Origin: Pseudomonas lactucae
GTDB taxonomy: Bacteria > Pseudomonadota > Gammaproteobacteria > Pseudomonadales > Pseudomonadaceae
DNA: 57,636 nt
Direction: 5' to 3'
NCBI RefSeq assembly: GCF_016937615.1
Contig: NZ_JAFHKI010000062.1
Span: forward strand, 1 to 57,636
The notes below the pieces were generated by a model. That model was given only the letters and a program-made list of their open reading frames with translations. It had not been told where the DNA came from and ran no database searches. How positions within the stretch are numbered: the first letter of the stretch is position 1; each line of letters opens with the position of its first letter. The translations under genes and the position numbers were made by a program. Of the stretch, positions 16,251 through 26,092 are shown piece after piece.

Positions 16251-18194
16251 ATGAATATCAAGCAGAAGTTGACCTGGGCGTTCGCGGCAATCGCGTGCGT
16301 GCCGGTCATACTCGTGGCCGTGTTGGTAGTGCTGAATCTGCGCGAGGGGGCCCAGGCCAATTTCCTCGACAGCAGCGGTCGCGAAATACGCCAGATCGAC
16401 AATGGCATGAAACAGTTTTTCGACGGCATCAGCCAGAACGTGGACTTCGTGGCCAAGGACCCGCGCGTTGTCGCGGCCAAGGACCTCAAGAGTTACGCCG
16501 GCGCCGATGCGGCGCAAATCCCTCTGACACCGACCAATAAAGAGCTGCTGGCGATTTTCGACCAGTTCGCCAAAAGCCATCCCACCACCGCCTATCTGTC
16601 CCTGGGACTGAGCGACGGCGGCTACGCCAGTTGGCCGGACGACACCAAACTCAACAATTACGACCCACGCGTACGCCCCTGGTACAAAGCGGCCATCGCC
16701 GCGCCAGGCGCCACCGTGCGTACCGGTGCCTACTACTGGGCGCCGGATGACGTCGTGCTGATCGGCACCGTGCACACCGTCGCCGACGCCACGGGCAACA
16801 TTCTCGGCGTGGTCGGCCTGGACGTGTCGCTCAAGCAGCTCACCGAACTGGTGCGCAACATCAAGCTGGGCGACAGCGGCTACCTGATGCTGGTGGAAGG
16901 CAACGGCAACGTGCTGGTCGACCCCAGCGATGCCAAGCACAACTTCAAACCCCTGGCCGAGCTGGGCCCCAACTACGCCGAACTGGCCAAACGCGGCGAC
17001 GGCGTGACCCAGATCGACATCGACGGCGTGGCCTACATGGCCAACGTGGTCAGCTCCAAAGACCTGGGCTGGCGCTTTATCGGCCTGATCAAGCGTGATG
17101 AAGTGATGGCCGAAGCGACCCGCCTGACCTGGCTGATCGGTGCCATCGCGGCGGTACTCGCCGTGGTCTTCGCCATCGTCGGCGCCAGCTTCGCCCGCGT
17201 CATCGTGCGCCCGATTCGCGGCGTGGCCGACGGCCTGCAAGAGATCGCCGAAGGCGAAGGCGACCTCACGCGCCAACTCAAAGTGCAGGGCAAGGACGAA
17301 ACCGCCAGCCTGGCGGGCTGGTTCAACCAGTTCCTGAGCATGATCGCGCAGTTAGTGCAGCGCATCGGCAACGCCTCCTCCGACCTGCAAAACGCCGCCG
17401 CCGACACCAGCGAAGTGGCCAACAACATGAACCAGGCCGCCGGCCGCCAGCGTGAAGCGGTGGAACTGGTGAGCACCGCGTTCAACGAAATGGTCGCCAC
17501 CGCCAACGAAGTCGCACGTTCGTGCAGCGCCGCTGCGTCAAGTGCCGATGAAGGCTACCGCGACGTGCACGACGGCCAGCAACACATCGGCGAAGCCACC
17601 GGCAGCGTGCTCAAGCTCAGCGAAGACTTGCAGAAGTCGACCCAGACCATGCAGTTGCTGGAGCAGGACAGCCAGAACATCAATACCATCCTCGACACCA
17701 TCCGTTCGATTGCCGAGCAGACCAACCTGCTGGCGCTCAACGCCGCGATTGAAGCTGCGCGTGCCGGTGACCAGGGCCGAGGTTTCGCCGTGGTCGCCGA
17801 TGAAGTCCGCGCCCTGGCGCGCCGCACGGCGGATTCCACCGGCGAAATCGACAGCCTGCTCGGCAACCTCGCCCGCCGCACCCAGGAAGTCACGCAGCAG
17901 ATGCAAGGCAGCTTGTTGGTGTCCCACACCAGCGTCGAACGCATTCAGCAGGCCCGTGACAGCTTCGACAAGATCCGTGGCTCGGTGGACTCGATCCGCG
18001 ACCAGAACACCCAGATCGCCACCGCCGCCGAAGAACAGCATCAGGTGGCCGAAGAGATCAACCGCCACATCGCGCAGATCCATGCCGATGCGCAACTGGT
18101 CGAAGGCTTTGCGCATTCGGCGCAAACCGGCTCAGGTCGCTTGACCGATATTTCCGGTCAGCTCAAAGGGCTAGTGGGTCGCTTCAAGTTCTAG
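16251..18194 (+). CDS. Methyl-accepting chemotaxis protein with dCache ligand-binding domain
   Basis: A 647-residue chemoreceptor. Transmembrane helix 1 is at about residues 9-29, the periplasmic dCache_1 domain at about 35-285 ([17 protein letters not shown] and [17 protein letters not shown] are typical of its distal pocket), helix 2 at about 295-318, HAMP at about 318-370, and the signalling domain with the hairpin tip [20 protein letters not shown] and [15 protein letters not shown]. It ends LVGRFKF without a CheR-tethering pentapeptide. ATG 16251 fits the N-terminus better than a TTG further upstream. The ligand is unknown; the L-threonate module downstream makes a sugar acid or organic acid a reasonable guess. 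Confidence 0.9.
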   Translation: MNIKQKLTWAFAAIACVPVILVAVLVVLNLREGAQANFLDSSGREIRQIDNGMKQFFDGISQNVDFVAKDPRVVAAKDLKSYAGADAAQIPLTPTNKELLAIFDQFAKSHPTTAYLSLGLSDGGYASWPDDTKLNNYDPRVRPWYKAAIAAPGATVRTGAYYWAPDDVVLIGTVHTVADATGNILGVVGLDVSLKQLTELVRNIKLGDSGYLMLVEGNGNVLVDPSDAKHNFKPLAELGPNYAELAKRGDGVTQIDIDGVAYMANVVSSKDLGWRFIGLIKRDEVMAEATRLTWLIGAIAAVLAVVFAIVGASFARVIVRPIRGVADGLQEIAEGEGDLTRQLKVQGKDETASLAGWFNQFLSMIAQLVQRIGNASSDLQNAAADTSEVANNMNQAAGRQREAVELVSTAFNEMVATANEVARSCSAAASSADEGYRDVHDGQQHIGEATGSVLKLSEDLQKSTQTMQLLEQDSQNINTILDTIRSIAEQTNLLALNAAIEAARAGDQGRGFAVVADEVRALARRTADSTGEIDSLLGNLARRTQEVTQQMQGSLLVSHTSVERIQQARDSFDKIRGSVDSIRDQNTQIATAAEEQHQVAEEINRHIAQIHADAQLVEGFAHSAQTGSGRLTDISGQLKGLVGRFKF

Positions 18195-18285
18195 CCGCTG
18201 TCACACCGGGGTCGCCTGCGGGGGCGTGTATTGGCTACTATAGCCACGCGTTCCCCGCCCTTTACCCAACCACCCCGGAGCCTCA

Positions 18286-19107
18286 ATGCCCAACCCCAAG
18301 GACACGGCCGCCGACAGCAGCGCCCCGATGATTCCCGAGCAGCGTCGCGAGCAAATCCTGCGGCAATTGCGCAAGCATCAGGTGATGAGCGTGCATCAGT
18401 TGATGGAGATGTTCGACTGCTCGCACATGACCGTGCGCCGCGATATTGCCTTGCTGGAGCAGGAGGGCCGGGCGTACTCCGTCACCGGTGGGGTACGTAT
18501 CGCCAGTCAACTGCACAGCGAGCCCAGCCATCAATCCAAGGCCGTGGTGGAACTGCCGCAAAAGCAGGCCATGGCACGGCTGGCCGCGCGGCTGTTGCAC
18601 GCGGACATGACGGTGTACCTGGACGCCGGCACCAGCACGCTGGAGATCGTGCCGTATATCAAGGCACTGTCGGGAATGACCGTGGTGACCAACGACTTCG
18701 GGATCGTGCAGGCATTAATGGACGCTACCCAGGTCACGGTGATCCACACCGGCGGCCAGCTGGACCATGACAATCATTCCTCGGTCGGCGGGCTGGCGGT
18801 GGCGACCCTGCGCCAGGTGGTCACGGACATCGCCTTTGTGTCGACCAGCTCCTGGGACTTGCACCGGGGCATCACCACACCCTCCGCGCTGAAGGTCGAA
18901 GTCAAGCAGATGGCCATGCAATCGGCGGCTCAAGTGGTGCTGGTGGCGAGCAGTTCCAAGTACGGCACCTTCAGCATGTACCGCATCGCCGGGCTGGAGC
19001 CGTTCGACGTGATCATCAGCGACGACGCTCTGGCCCCAGCGGCCGCAGACGGCATCCGTAAGCGTGGCATTGACTTGATGCTGCCGGGCGATCCGCCGTC
19101 AGCCTGA
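18286..19107 (+). CDS. DeoR/GlpR family transcriptional regulator
   Basis: A 273-residue repressor. The N-terminal helix-turn-helix (about residues 18-72, IPEQRREQILRQLRKHQVMS and FDCSHMTVRRDIALLEQ) is followed by a DeoR sensor domain with VYLDAGTSTLEIVPYI, the TNDFGI and GGQLDHDN loops and SSWDLHRGITTPS. These proteins sense phosphorylated sugars. It ends 61 bp before the end of the convergent otnI gene, and the tetronate pathway has phosphorylated intermediates (3-oxo-tetronate 4-phosphate, DHAP), so it is the likely regulator of the ltn/otn operon. Target sites are not established. Confidence 0.87.
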   Translation: MPNPKDTAADSSAPMIPEQRREQILRQLRKHQVMSVHQLMEMFDCSHMTVRRDIALLEQEGRAYSVTGGVRIASQLHSEPSHQSKAVVELPQKQAMARLAARLLHADMTVYLDAGTSTLEIVPYIKALSGMTVVTNDFGIVQALMDATQVTVIHTGGQLDHDNHSSVGGLAVATLRQVVTDIAFVSTSSWDLHRGITTPSALKVEVKQMAMQSAAQVVLVASSSKYGTFSMYRIAGLEPFDVIISDDALAPAAADGIRKRGIDLMLPGDPPSA

Positions 19108-19167
19108 GCCTGAAGGCGAAGGCAGAACCGACGGATGAATCGTTGGAAAATCGGGGCAAGCCCCCTG

Positions 19168-19959
19168 CTACACGCCTCGAGTCGCCTTCCAGTCGCGCAA
19201 CCATTGCAGGCCCGCCGAGGTATCGCCCTTTGGCCGGTACTCGCAGCCGACCCAGCCGTCATAGCCCAACTGGTCGATCAACTCGAACAGGTACGGGTAG
19301 TTCAGCTCCCCCAGGTCAGGCTCGTGACGGTCCGGCACGCCGGCAATCTGGATGTGGCCGATGCCGGCGAAATCGCGGCGCAGCTTGGTGGCCAAGTCGC
19401 CTTCGACGATCTGGCAGTGGTAGCAGTCGAACTGCACCTTGAGGTTGCTCGCCCCCACTTCCCGGCAAATGGCGTGGGCCTGGTCCTGGCGATTGAGGAA
19501 GAACCCCGGCATGTCGCGGGGGTTGATCGGCTCCAGCAATACCGTGACGCCGACCTCGGCCGCCGCCGCGCTGGCGTAGGCAAGGTTTTCCAGGTACACG
19601 GCGTGATGGCGCTGGCGCAGGTCTTCCGAGGGCAGCAAGCCGGCCATGACATGCACACGCCTGTTGCCCAGCACCGCGGCGTACTCCAAGGCCCGGTCAA
19701 AACCGCCGCGAAACTCGGCCTCGCGCCCCGGCAGGCTGGCGATGCCGCGCTCCCCCGCCGCCCAGTCACCGGGCGGCGCATTGAACAGGGCCTGAACCAG
19801 GCCGCTGTCACTCAGGCGCTGCTGGAGCACCTCGGCGCTGTATTCATAGGGAAACAGGTACTCCACCGCGTCAAAACCGTCGGCCTTGGCAGCACTGAAG
19901 CGCTCAAGAAAATCATGTTGCGGATACAGCATGCTCAGGTTGGCAGCAAAACGAGGCAT
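19168..19959 (-). CDS. otnI: 2-oxo-tetronate isomerase (hydroxypyruvate isomerase family)
   Basis: A 263-residue TIM-barrel isomerase of the Hyi/OtnI group. [45 protein letters not shown] (metal-ligand Glu), [14 protein letters not shown] and [11 protein letters not shown] carry the conserved metal-binding Glu/Asp/His set. In the L-threonate route it converts 2-oxo-tetronate to 3-oxo-tetronate. Its place beside OtnC, OtnK, LtnD and a GntP permease makes this assignment firmer than simple hydroxypyruvate isomerase. It is the last gene of the minus-strand operon, 15 bp after the permease. Confidence 0.88.
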   Translation of the reverse strand: MPRFAANLSMLYPQHDFLERFSAAKADGFDAVEYLFPYEYSAEVLQQRLSDSGLVQALFNAPPGDWAAGERGIASLPGREAEFRGGFDRALEYAAVLGNRRVHVMAGLLPSEDLRQRHHAVYLENLAYASAAAAEVGVTVLLEPINPRDMPGFFLNRQDQAHAICREVGASNLKVQFDCYHCQIVEGDLATKLRRDFAGIGHIQIAGVPDRHEPDLGELNYPYLFELIDQLGYDGWVGCEYRPKGDTSAGLQWLRDWKATRGV

Positions 19960-19974
19960 AGCAACTCCCGAAAA

Positions 19975-21435
19975 TCAGACAAAGGGCCAAATCAATAGTG
20001 TAATCACGAAACCCAAGGTGCCCAGCAAGGTGGTGATGACGGTCCAGGTCCGCAACCCATCGGCCACGTTGAGCCCGGCGAGCTTGGTGAAGATCCAGTA
20101 GCCGGCGTCGTTGATGTGCGACATGGCCAGCCCGCCACCGCCCATGGCCAGGCACAGCAGCGCCAGGTGGTTGGGCGTCAGGTTGAGGGTGGCGATCAGC
20201 GGGCTGATGATACCGGCAGTGGTCACCAGGGCGACGGTGGTGGAACCCTGCACGGCGCGCAACAGCATGGTCAGCAGGAACCCCAGGGCCAGCACCGGCA
20301 GGCCGGTGGTGCGCAGCAGGTCGGAGACCACCGCGCCGATCCCGGTGTCCACCAACACCTTGCCGAACACCCCGCCGGCACCGGCGATCAGGATCACCAT
20401 GGCCACGCCCGGCAAGGCCGAGCCGATCACATCCGACACCTGGCTGCGACTCCAGCCTCGGCGCGAGCCCAGCAGCCAGGCGCACAGCAAGGTGTCGATC
20501 AGCAGCGCCACCAGCGGCGCGCCGAGCACCGTCATCACCCCACGCACCACCGATTCAACCGGCAGTAACGAGGTGGCCAGGGTGCCCAGCAGAATCAGTA
20601 CGATAGGCAGCAGAATCAGACTGACGATCAGGCCAAAGCCCGGCGCCGGGGCCGGCGGCAGCTTGGCGACGATGGCACTGGTGGACTCTTCCAGGCCCAT
20701 ATGGGACTCGGCAACGCCCGCCTGCCGCTCCGCCTGGTCATGGCCGTTGCTCCAGGCGCGCAAATCTTCGTTGGTGACGTGGGGGCCATAGACTTCGGCG
20801 CGAATATCGTCGGTCATGGGATAGAAGCGCCGCGTCATGCGCCCCGCCACGCGGTACCCGACATAACACAGCAACGCGGTGATCGGCAGGCCGAACATCA
20901 GCACCCGGCCCAGATCGGCGCCCAACTGGCTGGCCGCCGCCACGGCACCCGGATGCGGTGGCAGAAACGCATGCACCGTCAGCAGCGCCGCGCACATCGG
21001 CAACGCAAACACCAGCAACGGCTTGCGCGCCCGACGCGCCACGCCGTAGGCCAGCGGCATCAGGATAATCACCCCGACTTCAAAGAACACCGGCACACCG
21101 ATGATGAACCCGGCGATAGTCAACGCCAGTGGCGTGCGGCTGTTGCCGAACCGCTCGATCAGCGACTTGGCCAAGGCCTCGGCGCCACCGGACAACTCGA
21201 TGATGCGCCCGATCATCGCGCCCAGGGCGATGATGATCGCGATATGGCCGAGGGTCTTGCCCATGCCGCCTTCGATCGTCGCCACCAGATCGGCCGGTTT
21301 CACCCCGGCCACCAGCGCCACCACGATACTCACCAGCATCAACGCGACAAACGGCTGGAATTTGTACTTGAGGACCAGGAACAGCAGCAGCGCGATACCG
21401 GCGCCGGCGGTCAACATCAAAATCAATGGGCTCAT
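19975..21435 (-). CDS. GntP family permease (tetronate/gluconate-type proton symporter)
   Basis: A 486-residue inner-membrane protein with 12 or more hydrophobic segments. GntP family marks include GIALLLFLVLKYKFQPFVAL, EGGMGKTLGHIAIIIALGAM, GVPVFFEVGVIILMPL and HAFLPPHPGAVAAA. The start at 21435 begins MSPLILMLTAGAG with AGGACA upstream; the open frame continues 47 codons further without hydrophobic character. Inside the ltnD-otnKC-otnI operon it should import L-threonate or a related four-carbon acid sugar. There is a 97-bp gap to the upstream otnC stop. Confidence 0.9.
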   Translation of the reverse strand: MSPLILMLTAGAGIALLLFLVLKYKFQPFVALMLVSIVVALVAGVKPADLVATIEGGMGKTLGHIAIIIALGAMIGRIIELSGGAEALAKSLIERFGNSRTPLALTIAGFIIGVPVFFEVGVIILMPLAYGVARRARKPLLVFALPMCAALLTVHAFLPPHPGAVAAASQLGADLGRVLMFGLPITALLCYVGYRVAGRMTRRFYPMTDDIRAEVYGPHVTNEDLRAWSNGHDQAERQAGVAESHMGLEESTSAIVAKLPPAPAPGFGLIVSLILLPIVLILLGTLATSLLPVESVVRGVMTVLGAPLVALLIDTLLCAWLLGSRRGWSRSQVSDVIGSALPGVAMVILIAGAGGVFGKVLVDTGIGAVVSDLLRTTGLPVLALGFLLTMLLRAVQGSTTVALVTTAGIISPLIATLNLTPNHLALLCLAMGGGGLAMSHINDAGYWIFTKLAGLNVADGLRTWTVITTLLGTLGFVITLLIWPFV

Positions 21436-21532
21436 TCGGGGATGTCCTGTTGTTATTGTTTTTGGGCGCAAGCCGGCCCCGTCGAAAACCGCGGGCGGGT
21501 CTCGAGTGGTGCTTGCAGTATGGGTCTGCGGG

Positions 21533-22177
21533 TTACCAGTGCGCGCCGAACGTCTCGCGCAGTTCATCCAATGCATCCGTGCTCAACGGTTCGGGCCGGG
21601 GGTTGCTCATCAACCACAGCCGTGCGGTCTCTTCCAGCTCCTCCAGGGCATAGCTGGCCTTGGCCACCGAGCTTTCCCAGACCACCGGCCCCAGGCGTTC
21701 GAGCATCACGCCACGCACGCTGTTGGCCAGTTGCGCCACCTGCTCGGCCACCTTGGGCGAGCCGGGGCGCTGGTAAGCAATCAGCGGAATGTGCCCGACC
21801 TTCATCACCTGATACGGCGTGAGCGGCGGCAGGATATCGTCCGTGCGCCATACCCCGGCCAGGGTCAGCGCCACCAAATGCGTGGAATGGGTATGCACCA
21901 CGCCGCCCACCGAGGGATTGCGGTCGTACACCTGGCGGTGCAGGGCCAGGGTCTTCGACGGTTTCTCGCCGGACACCCACTCGCCTTGCAGGTTGACCTT
22001 GGCAATGGACCCCGGCGCCAGGCGCCCCAGGCAGACGTCGGTCGGAGTGATCAGCCAACCGTCGTCCAGGCGCGCACTGATATTGCCGGCGCTGCCGACT
22101 GTGTATCCACGCTGGTAAAGACTGCGTCCCACGTCGCAGATTTCTTCGCGCAGGGCCTGCTCATCGATGCCACTCAT
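21533..22177 (-). CDS. otnC: 3-oxo-tetronate 4-phosphate decarboxylase (class II aldolase/adducin fold)
   Basis: A 214-residue class II aldolase-fold enzyme. The phosphate loop GSAGNISARLDDGWLITPTD, the catalytic Glu region SGEKPSKTLALHRQVY and the zinc-binding HTHSTH are present; the third His is expected in the ERLGPVVWESS region but is replaced, as usual in this subgroup. It decarboxylates 3-oxo-tetronate 4-phosphate to DHAP and CO2. The start codon overlaps the otnK stop (22174-22177), a sign of translational coupling. Start chosen from that overlap and the family N-terminus MSGIDEQALREEI. Confidence 0.88.
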   Translation of the reverse strand: MSGIDEQALREEICDVGRSLYQRGYTVGSAGNISARLDDGWLITPTDVCLGRLAPGSIAKVNLQGEWVSGEKPSKTLALHRQVYDRNPSVGGVVHTHSTHLVALTLAGVWRTDDILPPLTPYQVMKVGHIPLIAYQRPGSPKVAEQVAQLANSVRGVMLERLGPVVWESSVAKASYALEELEETARLWLMSNPRPEPLSTDALDELRETFGAHW

Positions 22178-23466
22178 TGGGCGCCTCCCGCCAGTTGCGT
22201 CAAGGCTTTGGCAAAGAAGTCGCGGCCACCGAAGTTGCCCGACTTGAGCGCCAGCGCCAACGGTTCGGCGCAACTGCTGAGCGTGGCCGGCACGCCCGGG
22301 TCAATCTGTGCGCCAATCTGCAACAACGTGACGCCAAGGGCCTTGACCACCGCCCCGGAGGTCTCCCCGCCCGCCACCACAAAGCGTCGAACACCCTGCT
22401 CACGCAAGCCGGCGGCGATCTGGCCCAATGCCGTTTCCACCAGGGCACCGGCGCGCTCGACACCCAACTGTTGCTGCACGGCCTTGATCTCGTCCGGGCT
22501 GCTGGTGGCGTAGATCAATACGGTGTCCGCACGGTCGCGGGCAAACGCCAGTGCTTGCGCCACCACCGGTTCACCGGCGGCCAGCGCGATGGGGTCAAGG
22601 CGCAACGCCGGGCGGCCGAATTCGCACCAGGCCGCGACCTGGCCCAGAGTCGCCACCGAGGCACTGCCCGCCAGCACCACTTCGCCACCGCCGACCGTTG
22701 GCAACGCCGTGACATCGAAGTCGCGCAGTTTACCGGCGCGGCGGAAATTAGCCGGCAGGCCCAACGCCAGACCCGAGCCGCCAGTGAGCAACGGCAAGTC
22801 GGCGCAGGCGCTGCCCAGGGTGTAGAGGTCCTGGTCCGACAGCGCGTCGGCAATGGCGATACCCACCCCCTGCGCGCGCAGTTCGGCGATCTTTGCACGG
22901 GTTGCGTCAACACCGGCGGCAACCGTGTCGTAGCGCAATAACCCGACCGGCAATGGTGTCTGCTGTTGCAGCACGCGCACCAGATTCGCGTCGCCCATGG
23001 GCGTCAGCGGGTGATGCTGCATGCCTGATTCGCTGAGCAACTGGTCCTGCACGAACAGGTGTCCGCGGAAAATCGTGCGGCCGTTTTCCGGAAACGCCGG
23101 GCACGCCAGGGTGAAGTCGCCGCCCAGCGCCTTGAGCAACGCCTCGCTGACCTGGCCAATATTGCCGGCGGCGGTGGAATCGAAGGTGGAACAGTACTTG
23201 AAGAAGATCTGCTCGCAGCCTTGTTCGCGCAGCCACTGCAACGCGGCCAGCGATTCCTCGACGGCCTCGGCAACGGGCGTGGTGCGCGACTTGAGCGCGA
23301 TGACGATGGCGTCGGCGTCCAGCCCCTGGGCGACTTCACGGCCGGGGATACCAATACTCTGCACCGTACGCATACCGCCGCGCACCAGCATATTGGCAAG
23401 GTCGGTGGCGCCGGTGAAATCGTCGGCGATGCAGCCCAGCAAGGGACGTGCGTTGGGGTTAGTCAT
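22174..23466 (-). CDS. otnK: 3-oxo-tetronate kinase (DUF1537 four-carbon acid sugar kinase)
   Basis: A 430-residue kinase of the DUF1537/OtnK family. The N-terminal substrate domain starts LLGCIADDFTGATDLANMLV, with FFKYCSTFDSTAAGNIG further in; the C-terminal nucleotide-binding domain has FVVAGGETSGAVVKAL and GVPATLS. It phosphorylates 3-oxo-tetronate at C4 with ATP. It overlaps otnC by four bases and follows ltnD by 10 bp, so these three are co-translated. Length matches the family (about 420-430). Confidence 0.9.
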   Translation of the reverse strand: MTNPNARPLLGCIADDFTGATDLANMLVRGGMRTVQSIGIPGREVAQGLDADAIVIALKSRTTPVAEAVEESLAALQWLREQGCEQIFFKYCSTFDSTAAGNIGQVSEALLKALGGDFTLACPAFPENGRTIFRGHLFVQDQLLSESGMQHHPLTPMGDANLVRVLQQQTPLPVGLLRYDTVAAGVDATRAKIAELRAQGVGIAIADALSDQDLYTLGSACADLPLLTGGSGLALGLPANFRRAGKLRDFDVTALPTVGGGEVVLAGSASVATLGQVAAWCEFGRPALRLDPIALAAGEPVVAQALAFARDRADTVLIYATSSPDEIKAVQQQLGVERAGALVETALGQIAAGLREQGVRRFVVAGGETSGAVVKALGVTLLQIGAQIDPGVPATLSSCAEPLALALKSGNFGGRDFFAKALTQLAGGAQ

Positions 23467-23476
23467 GCGGCGTTCC

Positions 23477-24382
23477 TCACACTGACTCGGGCTTGGCGGT
23501 CGGCAAGTCGATACCCGGGAAAATCTTGATCACCGCCGAGTCGTCCTCGCGGCCAAAACCGGCGCTGGAGGCCTGCATGAACATCTGGTGTGCGGTGGCG
23601 GACAGCGGCAATGGAAACTTGCTCGCGCGGGCGGTATCCAGCACCAGGCCGAGGTCCTTGACGAAAATATCCACCGCCGACAGTGGCGTGTAGTCGGCCT
23701 TGAGAATGTGCGGCACGCGGTTCTCGAACATCCAGGAGTTACCGGCACTGTGGGTGATGACCTCGTACAAGGCGTCAGCATCGACCCCTTCGCGCAGGCC
23801 CAGGGCCATGGCCTCGGCGGATGCGGCAATGTGCACGCCGGCGAGCAACTGGTTGATGATCTTGACCTTCGAGCCCAGGCCATGCACGTCGCCCAGGCGA
23901 TAGACCTTGCCGGCCATGCCCGCCAGCACCGCGTCGGCCTTGGCGTAGGCGGCCTGCGGGCCGGACGTCATCATGGTCATTTCACCGGCGGCGGCCTTGG
24001 CCGCACCGCCGGAAATCGGCGCATCCAGATACAGCAGGCCGTGTTCGCCCAAGCGCTGCCCCAATTCCACGGCGAAGGTCGGCGCCACGGTGGCGCAACC
24101 GATCACCAGGCTGGCGCGACGCAGCGACGCCACCGCACCGCCTTCACCGAACAGAACGGTTTCGGTCTGCTCGGCGTTGACCACCACCGTAATGATCACA
24201 TCACAGGCATCCGCCATCTGCGCGGGTGACGCGCACGCCACGCCGCCTTCGCCGGCGAACTGCTGGGTGACCGCGTCACGCACATCACAGGCATGCACAT
24301 TGAACCCTGCGCGCAACAGCGAGCGGGCAATGCCCAGCCCCATCGCGCCCAGACCGATCACACCGACATTCTTATTATTCAT
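23477..24382 (-). CDS. ltnD: L-threonate dehydrogenase (beta-hydroxyacid dehydrogenase family)
   Basis: A 301-residue NAD-dependent enzyme. The Rossmann start NVGVIGLGAMGLGIARSLL, the substrate loop LDAPISGGAAKAAAGE, the catalytic Lys in GSKVKIINQLLAG and the C-terminal KDLGLVLDTA helix define the beta-hydroxyacid dehydrogenase family. Linkage to OtnK, OtnC and OtnI points to oxidation of L-threonate at C2 rather than tartronate-semialdehyde reduction. ATG 24382 has GGAG upstream; the frame runs 25 codons further upstream without homology. First gene of the operon. Confidence 0.88.
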   Translation of the reverse strand: MNNKNVGVIGLGAMGLGIARSLLRAGFNVHACDVRDAVTQQFAGEGGVACASPAQMADACDVIITVVVNAEQTETVLFGEGGAVASLRRASLVIGCATVAPTFAVELGQRLGEHGLLYLDAPISGGAAKAAAGEMTMMTSGPQAAYAKADAVLAGMAGKVYRLGDVHGLGSKVKIINQLLAGVHIAASAEAMALGLREGVDADALYEVITHSAGNSWMFENRVPHILKADYTPLSAVDIFVKDLGLVLDTARASKFPLPLSATAHQMFMQASSAGFGREDDSAVIKIFPGIDLPTAKPESV

Positions 24383-24482
24383 GGGTACTCCAGGGGAAAG
24401 CGGCGGCTGACACCACACCGGCGAGCCGCGTTGGAATTGCTCTCGATCATCCACCAATGAACGGATTATGTGAAGTATTTTT

Positions 24483-24507
24483 TCGATCTAACATTTTTTA
24501 ACATCGA
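24483..24507. promoter_or_regulatory. Possible operator in the ltnD promoter region
   Basis: TCGAT (24483-24487) and ATCGA (24503-24507) flank a direct repeat of TAACAT. Outside them GTGAAG (24470-24475) and CTTCAC (24528-24533) form a wider dyad. This stretch is AT-rich between ltnD (minus) and the AA_synth operon (plus), a plausible place for the DeoR-type regulator to act. Weak evidence. Confidence 0.25.
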
Positions 24508-24568
24508 TACCACTTTTCCCTTTGTCGCTTCACACCACGCAAACTCGTTTCGGACACTTGTGCTTTTC

Positions 24569-24590
24569 GTATTATGGTATACCATCATAC
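24569..24590. promoter_or_regulatory. Shared palindromic operator, site A (AA_synth operon)
   Basis: The core ATGGTATACCAT (24574-24585) is a perfect 12-bp palindrome, flanked by GTATT and CATAC so that 20 of 22 positions are symmetric. A possible promoter TTGTGC (24558-24563), 16 bp, TACCAT (24580-24585) overlaps it, which would suit repression. The same element recurs at 29864, 31058, 50480 and 50653. TGG...CCA symmetry with GT/AC is typical of FadR-type GntR operators. Start codon of the operon is 36 bp downstream. Confidence 0.7.
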
Positions 24591-24625
24591 GCAAGCCTCT
24601 CCCCTACACCTGATGGAGCCGTCAC

Positions 24626-25216
24626 ATGAGTTTCGAAATCCGCAAGATCGTCAGCTACGTAGAAGAAACCTTCATCGAAGGCGGCAAAGCCGCGGACACC
24701 CCGGTGACCATGGTCGGCCTCGCCGTGGTGTTGAAGAACCCCTGGCTGGGTCGTGGTTTCGTCGAGGATCTGAAGCCTGAGATCCGCGCCAATTGTTCCG
24801 ACCTTGGCGCACTGATGGTCGAGCGCCTGGTGGGCATCATTGGCGGCGCCGAAAAAATCGAAGCCTATGGCAAGGCCGCTGTGGTCGGCGCCGATGGCGA
24901 GATCGAACACGCCAGCGCGATCATCCATACCCTGCGCTTCGGCAACCATTACCGCGAAGCGGTCAAGGCCAAGAGCTACCTGAGCTTCACCAACAAGCGT
25001 GGCGGCCCGGGCACCTCGATCCAGGTCCCGATGATGCACAAGGACGACGAAGGCCTGCGTTCGCACTACATCACCCTGGAAATGCACATCGAAGACGCGC
25101 CGCGCGCCGACGAAATCGTCGTGGTGCTGGGTTGCGCCGACGGCGGCCGCCTGCACCCGCGCATCGGTAATCGCTATATCGACCTGGAAGAGCTGGCGGC
25201 GGAAAAAGCCCAGTAA
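24626..25216 (+). CDS. Amino acid synthesis family (AA_synth, DUF1185-type) protein
   Basis: A 196-residue protein starting MSFEIRKIVSYVEETFIEGG, with VGLAVVLKNPWLGRGFVEDL, GNHYREAVKAKSYLSFTNKR and RPRIGN-like HPRIGNRYIDLEELA. This pattern belongs to the AA_synth family (PF06684 as I remember it), whose members have no proven reaction; the family name is historical. Conserved Gly, Asn, Lys and His residues suggest a small-molecule enzyme. It is the first gene behind operator site A and 42 bp ahead of a hydrolase, so it probably acts early in the inferred catabolic pathway. Function unknown. Confidence 0.82.
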   Translation: MSFEIRKIVSYVEETFIEGGKAADTPVTMVGLAVVLKNPWLGRGFVEDLKPEIRANCSDLGALMVERLVGIIGGAEKIEAYGKAAVVGADGEIEHASAIIHTLRFGNHYREAVKAKSYLSFTNKRGGPGTSIQVPMMHKDDEGLRSHYITLEMHIEDAPRADEIVVVLGCADGGRLHPRIGNRYIDLEELAAEKAQ

Positions 25217-25258
25217 GCAACACCGGCCACCACAACAAAAAGCATGCAGGAGCGCTCC

Positions 25259-26092
25259 ATGATTCGGCTCACCGCTGAACACACACCGGCTGGCACCAGT
25301 TACCTGGCGACCGGCCAAGGTCAGCCTGTGGTTTTGATCCACGGCGTGGGCCTGAATAAAGAAATGTGGGGCGGCCAGGTGGTCGGCCTGGCCGCCCATT
25401 ACCGCGTGATCAGCTACGACATGCTCGGTCACGGCGCCAGCCCGCGCCCGGCTTCCGGCACGCCGCTGCTCGGGTATGCCGACCAGTTGCTGGAGCTGCT
25501 CGACCACCTGCAACTGGCCAAGGCCACGGTGATCGGTTTTTCCATGGGTGGCCTGGTGGCTCGCGCGTTTGCGCTGCATTACCCGGAACGCCTGCACAGC
25601 CTGGTGGTGCTCAACAGTGTGTTCAACCGCAGCCCGGAACAACGTGAAGGGGTGATCGCGCGTACCGCCCAGGCCGCTGAACACGGCCCGGATGCGAATG
25701 CCGAAGCCGCGCTGTCACGCTGGTTCAGCCGTGAATACCAGGCGGCCAACCCGGCGCAGATCGCCGCGCTGCGCGAGACCCTGGCGGGCAACGATCCCCA
25801 GGGTTACCTCACGACTTACGAACTGTTTGCCACCCAGGACATGTACCGCGCCGATGACCTGGGCAGTATCCAGGCACCGACCCTGGTTGCCACCGGGGAA
25901 CTGGACCCAGGCTCCACGCCGCAGATGGCTCGGCAACTGGCCGACCGCATTCCCGGCGCGACCGTGGCCGTGCTGCCCGAGCAACGGCATATGATGCCGG
26001 TAGAATCGCCGCGCCTGGTCAACCAGCTGCTGCTGGGTTTTCTTGAAACGGCACACTCCCAACAACACCCGATAAAGGGGATCGTGGCATGA
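25259..26092 (+). CDS. Alpha/beta hydrolase
   Basis: A 277-residue alpha/beta-hydrolase with a complete triad: Ser95 in GFSMGG, Asp216 in GELDPGS and His244 in EQRHMMP, plus the oxyanion motif HGVG (residues 28-31). ATG 25259 is preferred to 25244 because AGGAGCG lies immediately upstream. The size and short cap are like those of RutD, PcaD and similar enol-lactone or carbamate hydrolases. Its stop overlaps the next gene by four bases. In the inferred pathway it would open an ester, lactone or amide made after oxygenation; the substrate is not known. Confidence 0.87.
   Translation: MIRLTAEHTPAGTSYLATGQGQPVVLIHGVGLNKEMWGGQVVGLAAHYRVISYDMLGHGASPRPASGTPLLGYADQLLELLDHLQLAKATVIGFSMGGLVARAFALHYPERLHSLVVLNSVFNRSPEQREGVIARTAQAAEHGPDANAEAALSRWFSREYQAANPAQIAALRETLAGNDPQGYLTTYELFATQDMYRADDLGSIQAPTLVATGELDPGSTPQMARQLADRIPGATVAVLPEQRHMMPVESPRLVNQLLLGFLETAHSQQHPIKGIVA

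Noticed and set aside
22515..22941. Open frames on both strands inside otnK as separate small genes
   Set aside because: They have no start signals or motifs and lie wholly inside a well supported kinase gene.
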